DNA of 61,072 nt from the NCBI RefSeq assembly GCF_005889725.1, contig NZ_VCKX01000037.1:1-61072 (forward strand). Reading direction: 5' to 3'. Shown here in pieces: positions 53,555-61,072 of this stretch. The position numbers were made by a program, and so were the translations under genes. Each line of letters starts with the position of its first letter. The first letter of the stretch is position 1. The stretch comes from Nonomuraea zeae (GTDB lineage: Bacteria; Actinomycetota; Actinomycetes; Streptosporangiales; Streptosporangiaceae). The notes below the pieces were generated by a model that had not been told where the DNA came from, searched no databases, and worked only from the letters and a program-made list of their open reading frames with translations.

Positions 53555-54205
53555 TCACGGGCGCTCCGGCGCGGGCCCGGCGGTGAGCTCGGCCAGGCCC
53601 GCGCGGGCGACGTCGAGCACGCGGCCGACCAGGGGAAGCAGCTCCCCGGTAGCGGTGTCGCGGTGGCGGGCCTCGTGGGTCATGTACAGCTCGCGCAGGC
53701 CGCCCACCACGGTGTACGCGGTCAGGCGCGGGGCCAGCGCGTCGGGCGGCAGGCCCACGTCCTTGCCGATGGCGGCGGCGATCAGGCGTTCGAGCTCGTA
53801 GTAGCTCGCGCGGGCCCGACCGCGGAGATCCTCGTCCTCGGCGATCAGGGTGGCCCGCCTGATGCGGCGGGACCAGGTCTCGCCCGGCTCGGAGCCCTGG
53901 TCGGCGTCGTGTTCGTCCAGAGCGCGCATCGTGTCGCGCATCCACTCGCCGACGGCGTCGAGTGCCGCGCCCGGGCGGCTGTCGAGGCGGGCGGCCAACG
54001 ACTCCGGGGCGAACGGGTCGTCCGCGAACAGCAGGTCTTCCTTGGTGGGGAAGTGCAGCGTGACGGTCCGCGTCGCGACGTCCGCGTGCTCGGCGATCGC
54101 CGCGATGGTCGTGTTGCGGTAGCCGTGTGACGTGAACAGCTCCAGCGCCGAGGTCTGGATCCGCTCGCGGGTCTGCCGCTTCTTCCGATCTCGCCGGCCT
54201 TCCAT
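53555..54205 (-). CDS. TetR-family regulator, divergent from SDR gene
   Basis: A 216-residue regulator with a TetR helix-turn-helix at residues about 10-58 (RERIQTSALELFTSHGYRNT; ADVATRTVTLHFPTKEDLLF). The C-terminal domain has the long helices usual for ligand sensing. TAGAGT six bases before the ATG suggests a leaderless transcript. Divergent from the SDR gene 83 bp away, its likely target. Confidence 0.9.
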   Translation of the reverse strand: MEGRRDRKKRQTRERIQTSALELFTSHGYRNTTIAAIAEHADVATRTVTLHFPTKEDLLFADDPFAPESLAARLDSRPGAALDAVGEWMRDTMRALDEHDADQGSEPGETWSRRIRRATLIAEDEDLRGRARASYYELERLIAAAIGKDVGLPPDALAPRLTAYTVVGGLRELYMTHEARHRDTATGELLPLVGRVLDVARAGLAELTAGPAPERP

Positions 54206-54211
54206 GCGGTG

Positions 54212-54217
54212 ACTCTA
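54212..54217 (-). promoter_or_regulatory. -10 element before the TetR gene
   Basis: Minus-strand TAGAGT followed by six bases and the ATG at 54205. No ribosome site, consistent with leaderless transcription. Confidence 0.45.
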
Positions 54218-54288
54218 CCACCCATCCAATTAATGCAGTCCATGCTACTCTTAGAACGAACGGCATTGATTGTGGAGAGGTGAGGACG

Positions 54289-55092
54289 TTGTCCAAGATC
54301 TGGTTCATCACCGGCACGTCGAAGGGGTTCGGCCGGGAGTGGGCGCAGGCCGCCCTCGACCGTGGCGACCGGGTGGCCGCCACCGCACGCGACCTCGGCC
54401 ACCTGCGCCCCCTCGTCGAGCAGTACGGGGACGCCGTGCTGCCCCTGCGGCTCGACATCACCGACCGCGCGGCCGTGTTCGCCGCCGTGCGGCAGGCGGC
54501 CGAGCACTTCGGCGGGCTGGACGTGGTGGTCAACAACGCGGGTTACGGCCATTTCGGCATGGTCGAGGAGCTGACCGAGGCCGAGATCCGAGCCGAGATG
54601 GAGACCAACTTCTTCGGCACGCTGTGGGTCACGCAGGCGGCCCTGCCGGTGCTGCGGGCGCAGGGTCGCGGCCGGATCATCCAGGTCACCAGCGAGGGCG
54701 GCGTCCGGGCGTTCCCCGGCATCGGCGGCTACCACGCGTCGAAGTGGGCGGTGGAGGGGATGTCGGAGTCGCTGCGCAAGGAGGTCCAGGGCTTCGGCAT
54801 CGACGTGATCTGCCTGGAGCCCGGGCCGTACTCGACCGACTTCGGCGGCGGGAGCATCCGTACGAGCGCCCAGCACCCGGACTACGCCGAGGTCCACGCG
54901 GCCACCGAGATCGAGTGGGACCTCGGGGACCCGAAGGCGACGCGCGGGCCGATCCTGGAGCTGGCCGACACCGACGACCCGCCGGCCCGGATCTTCTTCG
55001 GCAAGTCGTTCGAGCCGGTCGCGGCCGAGTACGAGGAGCGGCTTGCCACCTGGCGCAAGTGGCAGCCGGTCTCGCTGGCCGCATTCCGTTGA
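54289..55092 (+). CDS. short-chain dehydrogenase/reductase (SDR)
   Basis: A classical SDR of about 267 residues, NAD(P)-dependent carbonyl/alcohol oxidoreductase. Cofactor motif IWFITGTSKGFGREWAQAAL at the N-terminus, NNAG near residue 85, structural QVTSEGG and the catalytic pair in YHASKWAVEG near 155. GGAGAGG at 54274-54280 has good spacing to the TTG at 54289; the in-frame GTG at 54280 overlaps that site. Probable target of the divergent TetR. Confidence 0.85.
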   Translation: MSKIWFITGTSKGFGREWAQAALDRGDRVAATARDLGHLRPLVEQYGDAVLPLRLDITDRAAVFAAVRQAAEHFGGLDVVVNNAGYGHFGMVEELTEAEIRAEMETNFFGTLWVTQAALPVLRAQGRGRIIQVTSEGGVRAFPGIGGYHASKWAVEGMSESLRKEVQGFGIDVICLEPGPYSTDFGGGSIRTSAQHPDYAEVHAATEIEWDLGDPKATRGPILELADTDDPPARIFFGKSFEPVAAEYEERLATWRKWQPVSLAAFR

Positions 55093-55168
55093 TCGTGCAC
55101 CGTGGTCATGACCCGGTCCCCCGCTCAATGCCGATGCCCCGGGCTGCGGGCTGAGCTCCGACCAGTGC

Positions 55169-55561
55169 GTGATCCAGGGGCAGGCGTTCTTCGTGCGCGG
55201 GCTGATCGAGATCCCCGTGACCGACCTCGGCGAGACGTTCAGCTGGGGCGCGTGGGTCTCGCTCAGCCCTGAGAATTTCGCCCGCGCGGTGAAGCTCTGG
55301 GAGACGCCCGGCAGGGAGAGCGAGCCGCCCTACTTCGGCTGGCTGTCGACGGAGCTGCCGATCTACTCGCCGTCAACGATCAACCTCAAGGCCAACCTGC
55401 ACACCCGCGCAGTAGGACGACGCCCGCTCATCGAGCTGGAGCCGACCGACCACCCGCTGGCCGTCGAGCAGCGGAACGGGATCACCTTGGCCCGGGTCCA
55501 GCAGATCGCCGAGACCCTGCTGCACGGCTTCTCAACGGATGCTCAACATCGCCCTGGCTAG
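55169..55561 (+). CDS. DUF2199 protein lacking its N-terminal part (probable pseudogene)
   Basis: A 130-residue frame matching the C-terminal two thirds of DUF2199: FFVRGLIEIPVTDLGETFSW, AWVSLSPENFARAVKLWETP, then IELEPTDHPLAVEQRNGIT. Family-like sequence continues upstream of the GTG (GLSSDQCVI, from about 55148) but there is no start codon before a stop at 55109, and the Cys-containing N-terminal part usual for the family is missing. Either it starts at the internal GTG as a shortened protein or it is a broken gene. It lies in a zone of gene fragments. Function of DUF2199 unknown. Confidence 0.7.
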   Translation: MIQGQAFFVRGLIEIPVTDLGETFSWGAWVSLSPENFARAVKLWETPGRESEPPYFGWLSTELPIYSPSTINLKANLHTRAVGRRPLIELEPTDHPLAVEQRNGITLARVQQIAETLLHGFSTDAQHRPG

Positions 55562-55811
55562 GGCCAAGGTCTTCCAGCTCGTCGCCAGGTGCTGGAACGG
55601 CGGCGACAAGACCCGGATGTACTTCACCATCTGGGAGCACAAGTCGGGCGGCATCTACAAGTCCGTGAAGTACGGCCGGAAGCTGCCCTGCAACGGCAAG
55701 CCGCAGTACGGCCGCATCTACAACGCGAAGATCGGCACCAGGTACCGCGTCTCCATCCAGCTCGCCGGGAAGCGGCACACGGCCGAGGCGTGGCTGCAGA
55801 ACTACGGCTGA
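55539..55811 (+). CDS. orphan 90-residue hypothetical protein
   Basis: The frame starts inside the end of the DUF2199 gene and encodes a basic, Tyr- and Lys-rich chain (MYFTIWEHKSGGIYKSVKYG; GRIYNAKIGTRYRVSIQLAG) with two Cys (Cys18 and Cys51). No family recognised. The composition looks like a small secreted beta-protein that has lost a signal peptide, and codon use is less GC-biased than its neighbours. It may be the tail of a larger gene joined here by rearrangement. Confidence 0.5.
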   Translation: MLNIALARAKVFQLVARCWNGGDKTRMYFTIWEHKSGGIYKSVKYGRKLPCNGKPQYGRIYNAKIGTRYRVSIQLAGKRHTAEAWLQNYG

Positions 55812-56049
55812 CCGCTGGGGGCGCCGGCCAGGGTCAAGCCCGCCGCCTGCTCGCGCCCCCGCCGGCCCGGGTCGGGCGCCCGCAGGCGTACCCAGGCGGC
55901 CGGCTCGATCGGCGGGCCGTCGAAGAGCGTCGGCGCGCCGAACGTCAGGCGCCGGAAGTGCGGGGTGACGTCCTGACCGCCACCACGGTGATCGGGTGGT
56001 CCTGGGCCCCGAACGCCGTGGCGACGGCGCCGCCGTACCCTCCGGCCAT
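55807..56049 (-). pseudogene. siderophore-interacting protein (SIP), frameshifted and truncated
   Basis: From the ATG at 56049 the frame reads MAGGYGGAVATAFGAQDHPI and stops at 55945. The next frame continues the family sequence DVTPHFRRLTFGAPTLFDGP and PIEPAAWVRLRAPD before a stop at 55807. This is the N-terminus of a SIP/ViuB-type FAD-binding ferric-siderophore reductase split by a one-base deletion and missing its last two thirds. Its ATG overlaps the TetR stop, so it was once coupled to that regulator. Confidence 0.7.
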
Positions 56050-56705
56050 CAGCGGGCGGTCCGCGGGACCGCGATCGGCCGGCCGGGCGGGAGCTGGGCG
56101 ACCAGCCCCTCAGCGGTCGAGGTGATCAGCAGGACGAAATAGTCCTCGGGAGTGTGCTCGGGGATGCCCGTCATGGCCTGCTGGAGCAGCGCGGAGCCGG
56201 CCATCGCGGCCAGCGCCTCCTCGGCGGCCTGGGAGCGGAGCTCGGTCTCGCGCTCCTGCTCGGCCATGGTGACGCCCAGGGTGATGGTGGCGATCGCCGA
56301 GCTGAGCACGACGGCGGCGGCCGGGTCGTAACCACGTCGGCCCAGGGCGACGATCTGGTGTTCGAGCAGCCGCACGCCCGAAGGCCCCCGGGGGAACAGC
56401 CGCTGGAAGTACTGGGCCGTACCCGGGTGCGCGAGCGTGAAGGAGCGCAGTTGCGCGGCGAAGCCGACCAGGTGGGCGACGGCCGGCTCCGCCGGGTCGT
56501 CGACCAGCTTGAGCCCTGCCAGGATCGCCTCGCCGACCAGGCTCTCCAGCGCCGAGCGGCTCGGCACGTGGCGGTAGATCGCGGCCGTCGTGACGCCGAG
56601 CGCGTCGGCCACGGCCTGCACGGTCAGCTCGGGCAGGCCGATCCTCGTCCCGGCGCGGATCACGTCCTCAAGGGTGAAGCTGGCAGTTCGGCCACCGGTC
56701 CTCAT
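56049..56705 (-). CDS. TetR-family regulator
   Basis: A 218-residue regulator: helix-turn-helix at about residues 10-55 (LTVQAVADALGVTTAAIYRH, VPSRSALESLVGEAIL), followed by a TetR_C-type ligand domain. AGGAGAGG 7 bases before the ATG at 56705. The broken SIP gene is directly downstream in the same transcript, so the original target was probably siderophore reduction. An inverted repeat lies upstream. Confidence 0.85.
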   Translation of the reverse strand: MRTGGRTASFTLEDVIRAGTRIGLPELTVQAVADALGVTTAAIYRHVPSRSALESLVGEAILAGLKLVDDPAEPAVAHLVGFAAQLRSFTLAHPGTAQYFQRLFPRGPSGVRLLEHQIVALGRRGYDPAAAVVLSSAIATITLGVTMAEQERETELRSQAAEEALAAMAGSALLQQAMTGIPEHTPEDYFVLLITSTAEGLVAQLPPGRPIAVPRTAR

Positions 56706-56707
56706 AG

Positions 56708-56737
56708 GTTAGCCTCTCCTTAGTTATGGGGGCTAAC
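56708..56737. promoter_or_regulatory. candidate operator upstream of TetR gene
   Basis: GTTAGCC (56708-56714) and GGCTAAC (56731-56737) are perfect inverted arms with a 16-bp spacer that includes the ribosome site of the regulator gene. Autorepression is the simplest reading. Confidence 0.55.
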
Positions 56738-56776
56738 TTAGAAGGGGATCGGCTCCGGCGCAAGGGACCCGCCGGG

Positions 56777-56810
56777 CCGCTTCCGGGGAAGGCGGGCTCC
56801 CCGGAAGCGG
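56777..56810 (-). terminator. hairpin terminator after the secreted endonuclease-like gene
   Basis: CCGCTTCCGGGG (56777-56788) and CCCCGGAAGCGG (56799-56810) form a perfect 12-bp stem with a 10-nt loop, 9 bases past the stop of the minus-strand gene at 56819. Confidence 0.8.
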
Positions 56811-56818
56811 AACCGGGC

Positions 56819-57853
56819 TCAGAACGCGATGAATCCGTACAGCGCCAGATGGTTGGACTTCGTGCTGCTCACCGTGTGGCCGATGCTGGACGGCTGCACG
56901 GTGCCCTTGACGAACAGGTAGTCGATCTTCCTGGAGCCGGCGGTGGCCTTCGTGCCGTAGCCGGTCATGCCGAAGCCGCCGAGGGTCGTGGCGGCGATGT
57001 TCGTGCGATTCGCGTCGATCCCGATCACCCGGATCGTCGAGGCGTTCATCAGGCTCGTGGCGTCCGAGCCGACGTGGATGCCGGAGCTCGCGATGCCCGG
57101 GTCACCCTCGCCGGCGCAGGCGTGGGCGCCGTTCTGTTCCGGAAGGTGCATGGTCGCGGCGAAGACCGGGGTCCCCGTCGCCTTGATCGTGAACCTCGCC
57201 GCGATGGCGCTCGTGCGCTTCCACTTGTACTCGTTCGTGCTGCCGTCGTCGTTGCTCGGCGGCTTGTACAGCGTGCACCCGGCGCCGCCCGCGTACGACG
57301 TCCCGGGCTTTAACCAGCCCGCGCTCCAGTATTTCGAGGTGTCGCCCGCCGCGAGGCTCAGCGTCCTCGTGTTGTAGATGATCCCGTTGGTCTGCTTCTT
57401 CTTCAGGTCGCCGAGCGCCTGCTGGCTGCATTTGTGGGTGCTGCCCCACACCTCGGGATCGTCCCAGGCCACGATCGCCTTGTAGGTGCCCGCCGGATAG
57501 CCGAACTTGGCCGCGAGCTGGTCGGCGTACGCCTCGGCCTGCCCGGTGCCGCGCACCTGCTGCACGATCAGGAGGTCCGGAGCCTGTACGCCGGTGGTGC
57601 CCGTCTTGCCGTTGTCGTCGACGAGCATCGACGTGAGGTGGTCCGTGCCCGAGACCCGGGTGCACGAGCCGTCGGCGTTGTTCCGCACCAGGTTCTCGAT
57701 GTTGTTGTTGTAGACCCGCAGCACGCGATCCGCCGCGGTCGTGGGCGCTTCCTGCGCCTGCGCGGCCGGGGTGGTGGTCGTGGTGGTGATTGCGATGAGT
57801 GCGGCAACGGCCGCGAGCACTGTCGCGCCAGGCGATCGATGATTGAAGAACAC
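56819..57853 (-). CDS. secreted endonuclease/exonuclease/phosphatase-fold protein
   Basis: A 344-residue exported protein. Signal peptide to about residue 34 (PAAQAQ). The mature part has the EEP/DNase-I-like layout: RVYNNNIENLV near residue 45 (Asn and Glu metal site), APDLLIVQQVRGTGQAEAYA near 95, TNGIIYNTRTLSL near 165, ATMHLPEQN near 245 and IGIDANRTNIAA near 280, and a final SNHLALYGFI His. It probably cleaves nucleic acid or a phosphoester outside the cell. The GTG start at 57853 has a weak ribosome site. Metal-site Asn/Asp positions look intact. Confidence 0.75.
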   Translation of the reverse strand: MFFNHRSPGATVLAAVAALIAITTTTTTPAAQAQEAPTTAADRVLRVYNNNIENLVRNNADGSCTRVSGTDHLTSMLVDDNGKTGTTGVQAPDLLIVQQVRGTGQAEAYADQLAAKFGYPAGTYKAIVAWDDPEVWGSTHKCSQQALGDLKKKQTNGIIYNTRTLSLAAGDTSKYWSAGWLKPGTSYAGGAGCTLYKPPSNDDGSTNEYKWKRTSAIAARFTIKATGTPVFAATMHLPEQNGAHACAGEGDPGIASSGIHVGSDATSLMNASTIRVIGIDANRTNIAATTLGGFGMTGYGTKATAGSRKIDYLFVKGTVQPSSIGHTVSSTKSNHLALYGFIAF

Positions 57854-57955
57854 CGTCGCAGAGTAACGACGACCCCCTGGCGGATGGCGGCCTTGAGGTA
57901 AGACCCTGACCCACGCGGCGGGCGCTCCCGGTGGCCGACACGGCAAACTGGGCGA

Positions 57956-58834
57956 ATGACGTCGAGTGATCATCAACCCGGCACGCCGTTCGAGGAACAG
58001 CTGGCGGCGGCGCAGGGGGCGCTGCGACTGAGCCTGCTGCGCGACGCCGACCTGGCGCTGCCGATCACCGCCGCCGCGGCGGCCGGGACCGAGGCCCCCG
58101 CCTGGGCGACCGCCGCCGGCCCCGAGCGGACATGGTTGCTCGCCTTCACCTCCGTCGAGGCCATGCGGCTGGCCACCGGCGGCGTCGCCACGCACTGCCG
58201 GGTCGTCTCGCTGGTCGAGCTGGCCGCCGGATGGCCGGACCCGCGGTGGGGGCTGGCGATCAACCCTGGGCTGGAGACCGCGGTCCTGCTGGAGTCCGGC
58301 ACGGTGGCCAGGCTGGCGGTGCCCACCCTGGTCCAGGATCTCGCGCTGGACCCCGGCTCGGGGGTGCCCGCGGTCCAGAAGCTGCTCTCCCCCGAAGACG
58401 TCCACGGGCTGCTGAACGAGGGCGAGCCGCGCGTCTCCGGCTACTGCCACCACGCGCTGGACGTCTCGCACATCGCGACGCCGACCGTGCTCGCCGCGGC
58501 GCTGGGCCGGCCCGACATGGTGACCGCGGACGGCTCGCTGAACATCCTGCGCTGGCGCCCCGCCGGCCTCGGCCTCTACCGCACCCCCTACGGAGGGACG
58601 GACGAGGAGGGCAGGGCCGCGGTGGCGGGCTGGGTGGTCGAGGAGCCGCCGTTCGTCGGGATGGGCCTGGTGCCCAGCGTCGATCACATCATCAGGGAGT
58701 ACAAGGTGTACGGGGTGGGCCTGCCGCACGGCGCCGAGATCTGGGAGCTCACCATCGAGGGGCACGAGCACCGGCGCGCGCTCTACCACGGCGACCTGCG
58801 CAGGTGGCTGCTGATCGGGACGCGGGCGCGATGA
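57956..58834 (+). CDS. SseB-domain protein
   Basis: A 292-residue cytoplasmic protein. Residues about 10-130 match the SseB N-terminal domain (FEEQLAAAQGALRLSLLRDA; WLLAFTSVEAMRLATGG; VVSLVELAAGW; LAINPGLETAVLL). The C-terminal half (YGGTDEEGRAAVAGWVVEEP; EYKVYGVGLPHGAEIWEL) is unassigned. SseB-like proteins frequently accompany WXG100/ESX-type genes in actinomycetes. CAAACT six bases before the ATG suggests leaderless transcription. Overlaps the next gene by four bases. Confidence 0.75.
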   Translation: MTSSDHQPGTPFEEQLAAAQGALRLSLLRDADLALPITAAAAAGTEAPAWATAAGPERTWLLAFTSVEAMRLATGGVATHCRVVSLVELAAGWPDPRWGLAINPGLETAVLLESGTVARLAVPTLVQDLALDPGSGVPAVQKLLSPEDVHGLLNEGEPRVSGYCHHALDVSHIATPTVLAAALGRPDMVTADGSLNILRWRPAGLGLYRTPYGGTDEEGRAAVAGWVVEEPPFVGMGLVPSVDHIIREYKVYGVGLPHGAEIWELTIEGHEHRRALYHGDLRRWLLIGTRAR

Positions 58835-59235
58835 GCCTGCACTTCTACCGGGCCAGGTGGCAGGGCGCGGACTACGTGGCCAGCCCCGAGCCGCACGCCC
58901 TGGAGCTGTGGGTACGGCTGCGCAGCCCCGAGCCGGCGGACGGCTTCGAGGAGGTCGAGCCCGGCTGCCACGTACGGCCGGTCCCGGCGGCCGAGTGCAC
59001 GGCCCTGCACTTCGTGACGACGGAGTGCTCGTGGCGGGGCGAACGCTTCCAGGTGCACGGCGAGCGGGACGGGCGGCTGCTGATCGAATATCTGGGCGGC
59101 TCCGCGCCCGCGGCCGTGGAGCTGGGGCTGGACCGGGTCGAGCGGGGCGTCTACCGCCGCTGGGTGCCTCGCGAGGAGGTCACGGAGATACGTGAACGGG
59201 CTGTGTCACTGGATGTCGAGAATGAACACTTTTGA
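58831..59235 (+). CDS. hypothetical protein of the WXG/toxin locus
   Basis: A 134-residue soluble protein (HFYRARWQGADYVASPEPHA; TALHFVTTECSWRGERFQVH; VYRRWVPREEVTEIRERAVS). No recognised domain. Coupled by an ATGA overlap to the SseB-like gene. It has features of an immunity or accessory protein, small, acidic and beside a toxin-like gene, but this is inference. Confidence 0.6.
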   Translation: MSLHFYRARWQGADYVASPEPHALELWVRLRSPEPADGFEEVEPGCHVRPVPAAECTALHFVTTECSWRGERFQVHGERDGRLLIEYLGGSAPAAVELGLDRVERGVYRRWVPREEVTEIRERAVSLDVENEHF

Positions 59236-59357
59236 GCGAACTCTTGTCTCCTGATGTTCATGTGACAGAAACTAGCCAGTAACGCGGGAGAGACGTAAGA
59301 GGCGCGCGTACGTCCACCCGGCGTCGAGCAGTTCGCCGATCGGGTGGGAGGCAGGCA

Positions 59358-59702
59358 GTGAGACTCTGGGACGGCACGCAAATCGTCAAGCCCACAGTGG
59401 ACCGGGCCACCTCTGAGTGGGCCACGCTGGCCGAGGACGTCGATCGGACGACCGCCGTGCTCGTCGACCAGGTCAAGCAGGCTCTCGCGACCGCTCCGTG
59501 GGGCGGCGGAGCCGAGGGCATGGCGTTCAAGGCGGCCCACTTCCGCAACGACGGGCCGGACAAGATGCTCGCGAAGTGCGCCGAGATCTCCAAGGGAATC
59601 GCCGACGCGGGGGCCAAGGTCCGCAAGGCCATCGACAACACCCTGCAGACGGACGCCGACATCAAGCGCGATCTCGCGGCCGGGCTGCGGGTGGAGATCT
59701 AG
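59358..59702 (+). CDS. WXG100-like ESX secretion-type protein
   Basis: A 114-residue all-helical protein. The two long helices meet at APWGGGAEGMAF near residue 47, which has the W-G turn of WXG100 proteins, and the chain ends with a short charged tail. Such proteins dimerise and travel through type VII secretion or serve as N-terminal adaptors for toxins. GGGAGG at 59346-59351 supports the GTG. It is 9 bp upstream of the large toxin-like gene, likely its partner. Confidence 0.75.
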   Translation: MRLWDGTQIVKPTVDRATSEWATLAEDVDRTTAVLVDQVKQALATAPWGGGAEGMAFKAAHFRNDGPDKMLAKCAEISKGIADAGAKVRKAIDNTLQTDADIKRDLAAGLRVEI

Positions 59703-59711
59703 GCCCGGAAC

Positions 59712-61072
59712 GTGACGGCCAACGGCGGGGGCGCCGGCGTTCAGGGTGGCGGCAGCCGCACCGGCGGCGGACAGGCGAGCGCGCAGCCCGCGGTCCGCAT
59801 CGACCGCGACGTCCTGCCCGCGTGGGAGACGGAAGCGCTGCCCGAGTGGGTGGTCAACTGGCTGATCCCGATGCTGTCGGCCGGGCAGAAGTGGCCGGAG
59901 GCGAGCGAGAGCGGGCTGTCGACGCTGGCCCAGGCGTACGAGAGCCTGGCCGCCGGCGCCGTCGGCACGACGCCCCGCGCGGGCGCGGCCGTGCGCGCGC
60001 TCGCGACCGGCTGGGAGGCGCCCGCCACCGCGAACTTCGTCGACCGGGCCAAGTCCCTGTACGGCCACAACGCCGGCCTGGCCGGGGTGAGCGGGAACGC
60101 GCAGGCCTACTCGCAGCAGGCCAGCAACTTCGCCGTCGAGTCGCAGTACTCCAAGCTGTCCATCAACGTGGCCTTCTGGGTCACGGTGGTGGCCATCGCC
60201 ATCGCGCTCATCGTCGCGTTCTTCAGCGCCGGGTCGTCCACCGCGATCATCGGCCCGACCGCGGCCGGGCTCCGGGCGGCCATCAGCCGCATCCTCGTCC
60301 GGCTCATGACCATGGGCGCCAGGGAGCTGGGCACGACGCAGCTCGCCCGGGTGACCGTGCTCACCGGCGCCACCGGGCGCGGGCTGCTCGCCAGGGTCCT
60401 CGCCTCGTCGATCGGGCGCGAGCTCATCGAGGAGATCGGCGAGGAGTTCTTCATCGACGCGGTGGCCCAGTACCAGCAGATCCAGATGGGCACCAGGAAG
60501 GAGTGGGACTGGCAGAAGTCCCAGGCCGCGATCATCGGAGCGGGCACCGGCGCGCTCGTCGGCACCAAGCTGGCCGGGCCCGTGTCGAGGGTCACCCGGC
60601 ACGTGCCCGGGTTCGCGGGCCGCGCGCTGACCACCGGCCTGACCAACACCATCGCCTCCCCGGTGGGCAGCTTCCTCGCCAACGGCATGGTCTACGGGCA
60701 GTGGCAGAACCCGTTCTCGGTCGACTCGCTCATGGGCGGCTTCCTCGGTGGCGCGGGGCGGACGGGCTCGATCAGCCCGTTCAACCCCGAGGTCTACATG
60801 GCGCTGGCGCATCCGGCCTCCTCGCTCGCCGCGGCGCACGACGCGGCCGCGCGTACCGACGCGAGCCGCGCGGGCGGGCCTCCCGGACCGCCCGGGAGTC
60901 CGGGGAGCCCGGGGGAAGGCCGCCCCGCCGGCACCGGCCCGGACGGCGGGCAGCCCGGCGCCCCCGGGGCCGTACGCGTCCCCGACGTCGCGGCGCCGGT
61001 CAGGGCCGGCGCGGCTCCGGCCGCCGGCGCGCCGTCGAACACCACGCCCTCCGCCCCGGCCCCGGACGACCC
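59712..61072 (+). CDS. large WXG100-like toxin-type protein, N-terminal part only
   Basis: An open frame from the GTG at 59712 runs 453 codons to the window end without a stop. Residues about 30-140 form a WXG100-like helical domain (LPEWVVNWLIPMLSAGQKWP; AYSQQASNFAVESQYSKLS). A membrane helix follows near 155-177 (VAFWVTVVAIAIALIVAFFS). Next comes a segment shared by actinobacterial polymorphic toxins (EEIGEEFFIDAVAQYQQIQM; RKEWDWQKSQAAIIGAGTGA), then from about 375 a Pro/Gly-rich linker (GPPGPPGSPGSPGEG). The effector domain would lie beyond the window. Gene runs off the edge, so toxin class is unknown. Confidence 0.8.
   Translation, partial: MTANGGGAGVQGGGSRTGGGQASAQPAVRIDRDVLPAWETEALPEWVVNWLIPMLSAGQKWPEASESGLSTLAQAYESLAAGAVGTTPRAGAAVRALATGWEAPATANFVDRAKSLYGHNAGLAGVSGNAQAYSQQASNFAVESQYSKLSINVAFWVTVVAIAIALIVAFFSAGSSTAIIGPTAAGLRAAISRILVRLMTMGARELGTTQLARVTVLTGATGRGLLARVLASSIGRELIEEIGEEFFIDAVAQYQQIQMGTRKEWDWQKSQAAIIGAGTGALVGTKLAGPVSRVTRHVPGFAGRALTTGLTNTIASPVGSFLANGMVYGQWQNPFSVDSLMGGFLGGAGRTGSISPFNPEVYMALAHPASSLAAAHDAAARTDASRAGGPPGPPGSPGSPGEGRPAGTGPDGGQPGAPGAVRVPDVAAPVRAGAAPAAGAPSNTTPSAPAPDD

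Overview
The window is very GC-rich actinomycete DNA with GTG/TTG starts, many 4-nt stop/start overlaps and several apparently leaderless promoters. The gene content (DUF4132, DUF574-type methyltransferase, SpoIIE/PAS phosphatase, WXG100-like toxin locus, IdeR/DmdR1-type iron box) fits Streptosporangiales, for example a Nonomuraea-like genome. The genus is an inference from gene content, not a measured placement. Bases 1-19 match the Tn5/Nextera mosaic end at 18 of 19 positions, so the left edge is a contig end with leftover sequencing adapter.

Layout. 0-7.7 kb: truncated secreted PHB-depolymerase-like esterase, two methyltransferases, a DUF4132 protein carrying in-frame 12-residue repeats, and two small proteins; the spacers hold degenerate 25-65 bp tandem repeats. 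7.9-12.6 kb: siderophore-iron locus (two FecCD permeases divergent from a Fes-like esterase and a siderophore-binding lipoprotein) around a 19-bp iron box, with no ATPase gene. 12.6-15.9 kb: acyltransferase-3 membrane protein and a PAS-PAS-GAF-SpoIIE phosphatase. 15.9-19.7 kb: PaoABC (YagTSR)-like molybdenum aldehyde oxidoreductase. 19.7-22.7 kb: GH15 glycosidase, then a VOC protein divergent from a TetR regulator over a twin operator. 22.7-26.9 kb: two paralogous secreted beta-propeller proteins. 27.3-30.1 kb: SAF-domain protein, phosphotransferase, ArsR plus AHSA1 pair. 30.1-34.2 kb: oxidoreductase, membrane-anchored kinase-like protein, secreted hydrolase. 34.3-40.2 kb: polar amino-acid-type ABC importer, class V aminotransferase, IclR regulator and amidohydrolase on one strand, suggesting uptake and breakdown of an amino-acid-like compound. 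40.2-44.7 kb (minus strand): methyltransferase, MEDS/HATPase regulator plus STAS antagonist, TetR-ferredoxin-P450 operon. 45.0-47.8 kb: NarL-type two-component system.

The most interesting locus is 48.7-53.2 kb, a compact RiPP cluster. It has a 56-residue precursor with a double-glycine leader, a strong hairpin, a graspetide-type (MvdD-like) ATP-grasp ligase, a SurA/PpiC-like peptide maturation protein and a C39-peptidase ABC exporter with an intact Cys-His-Asp triad. The core has no recognisable graspetide motif, so the product may be new.

53.2-56.05 kb is a scar zone: IS630 transposase remnant, TetR/SDR pair, N-terminally truncated DUF2199 gene, orphan ORF and a frameshifted, truncated siderophore-interacting protein. 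56.05-57.9 kb: TetR regulator and secreted endonuclease-like protein. 57.9-61.07 kb: SseB-like protein, small partner, WXG100-like protein and the N-terminal 453 codons of a large toxin-like protein cut by the window end.
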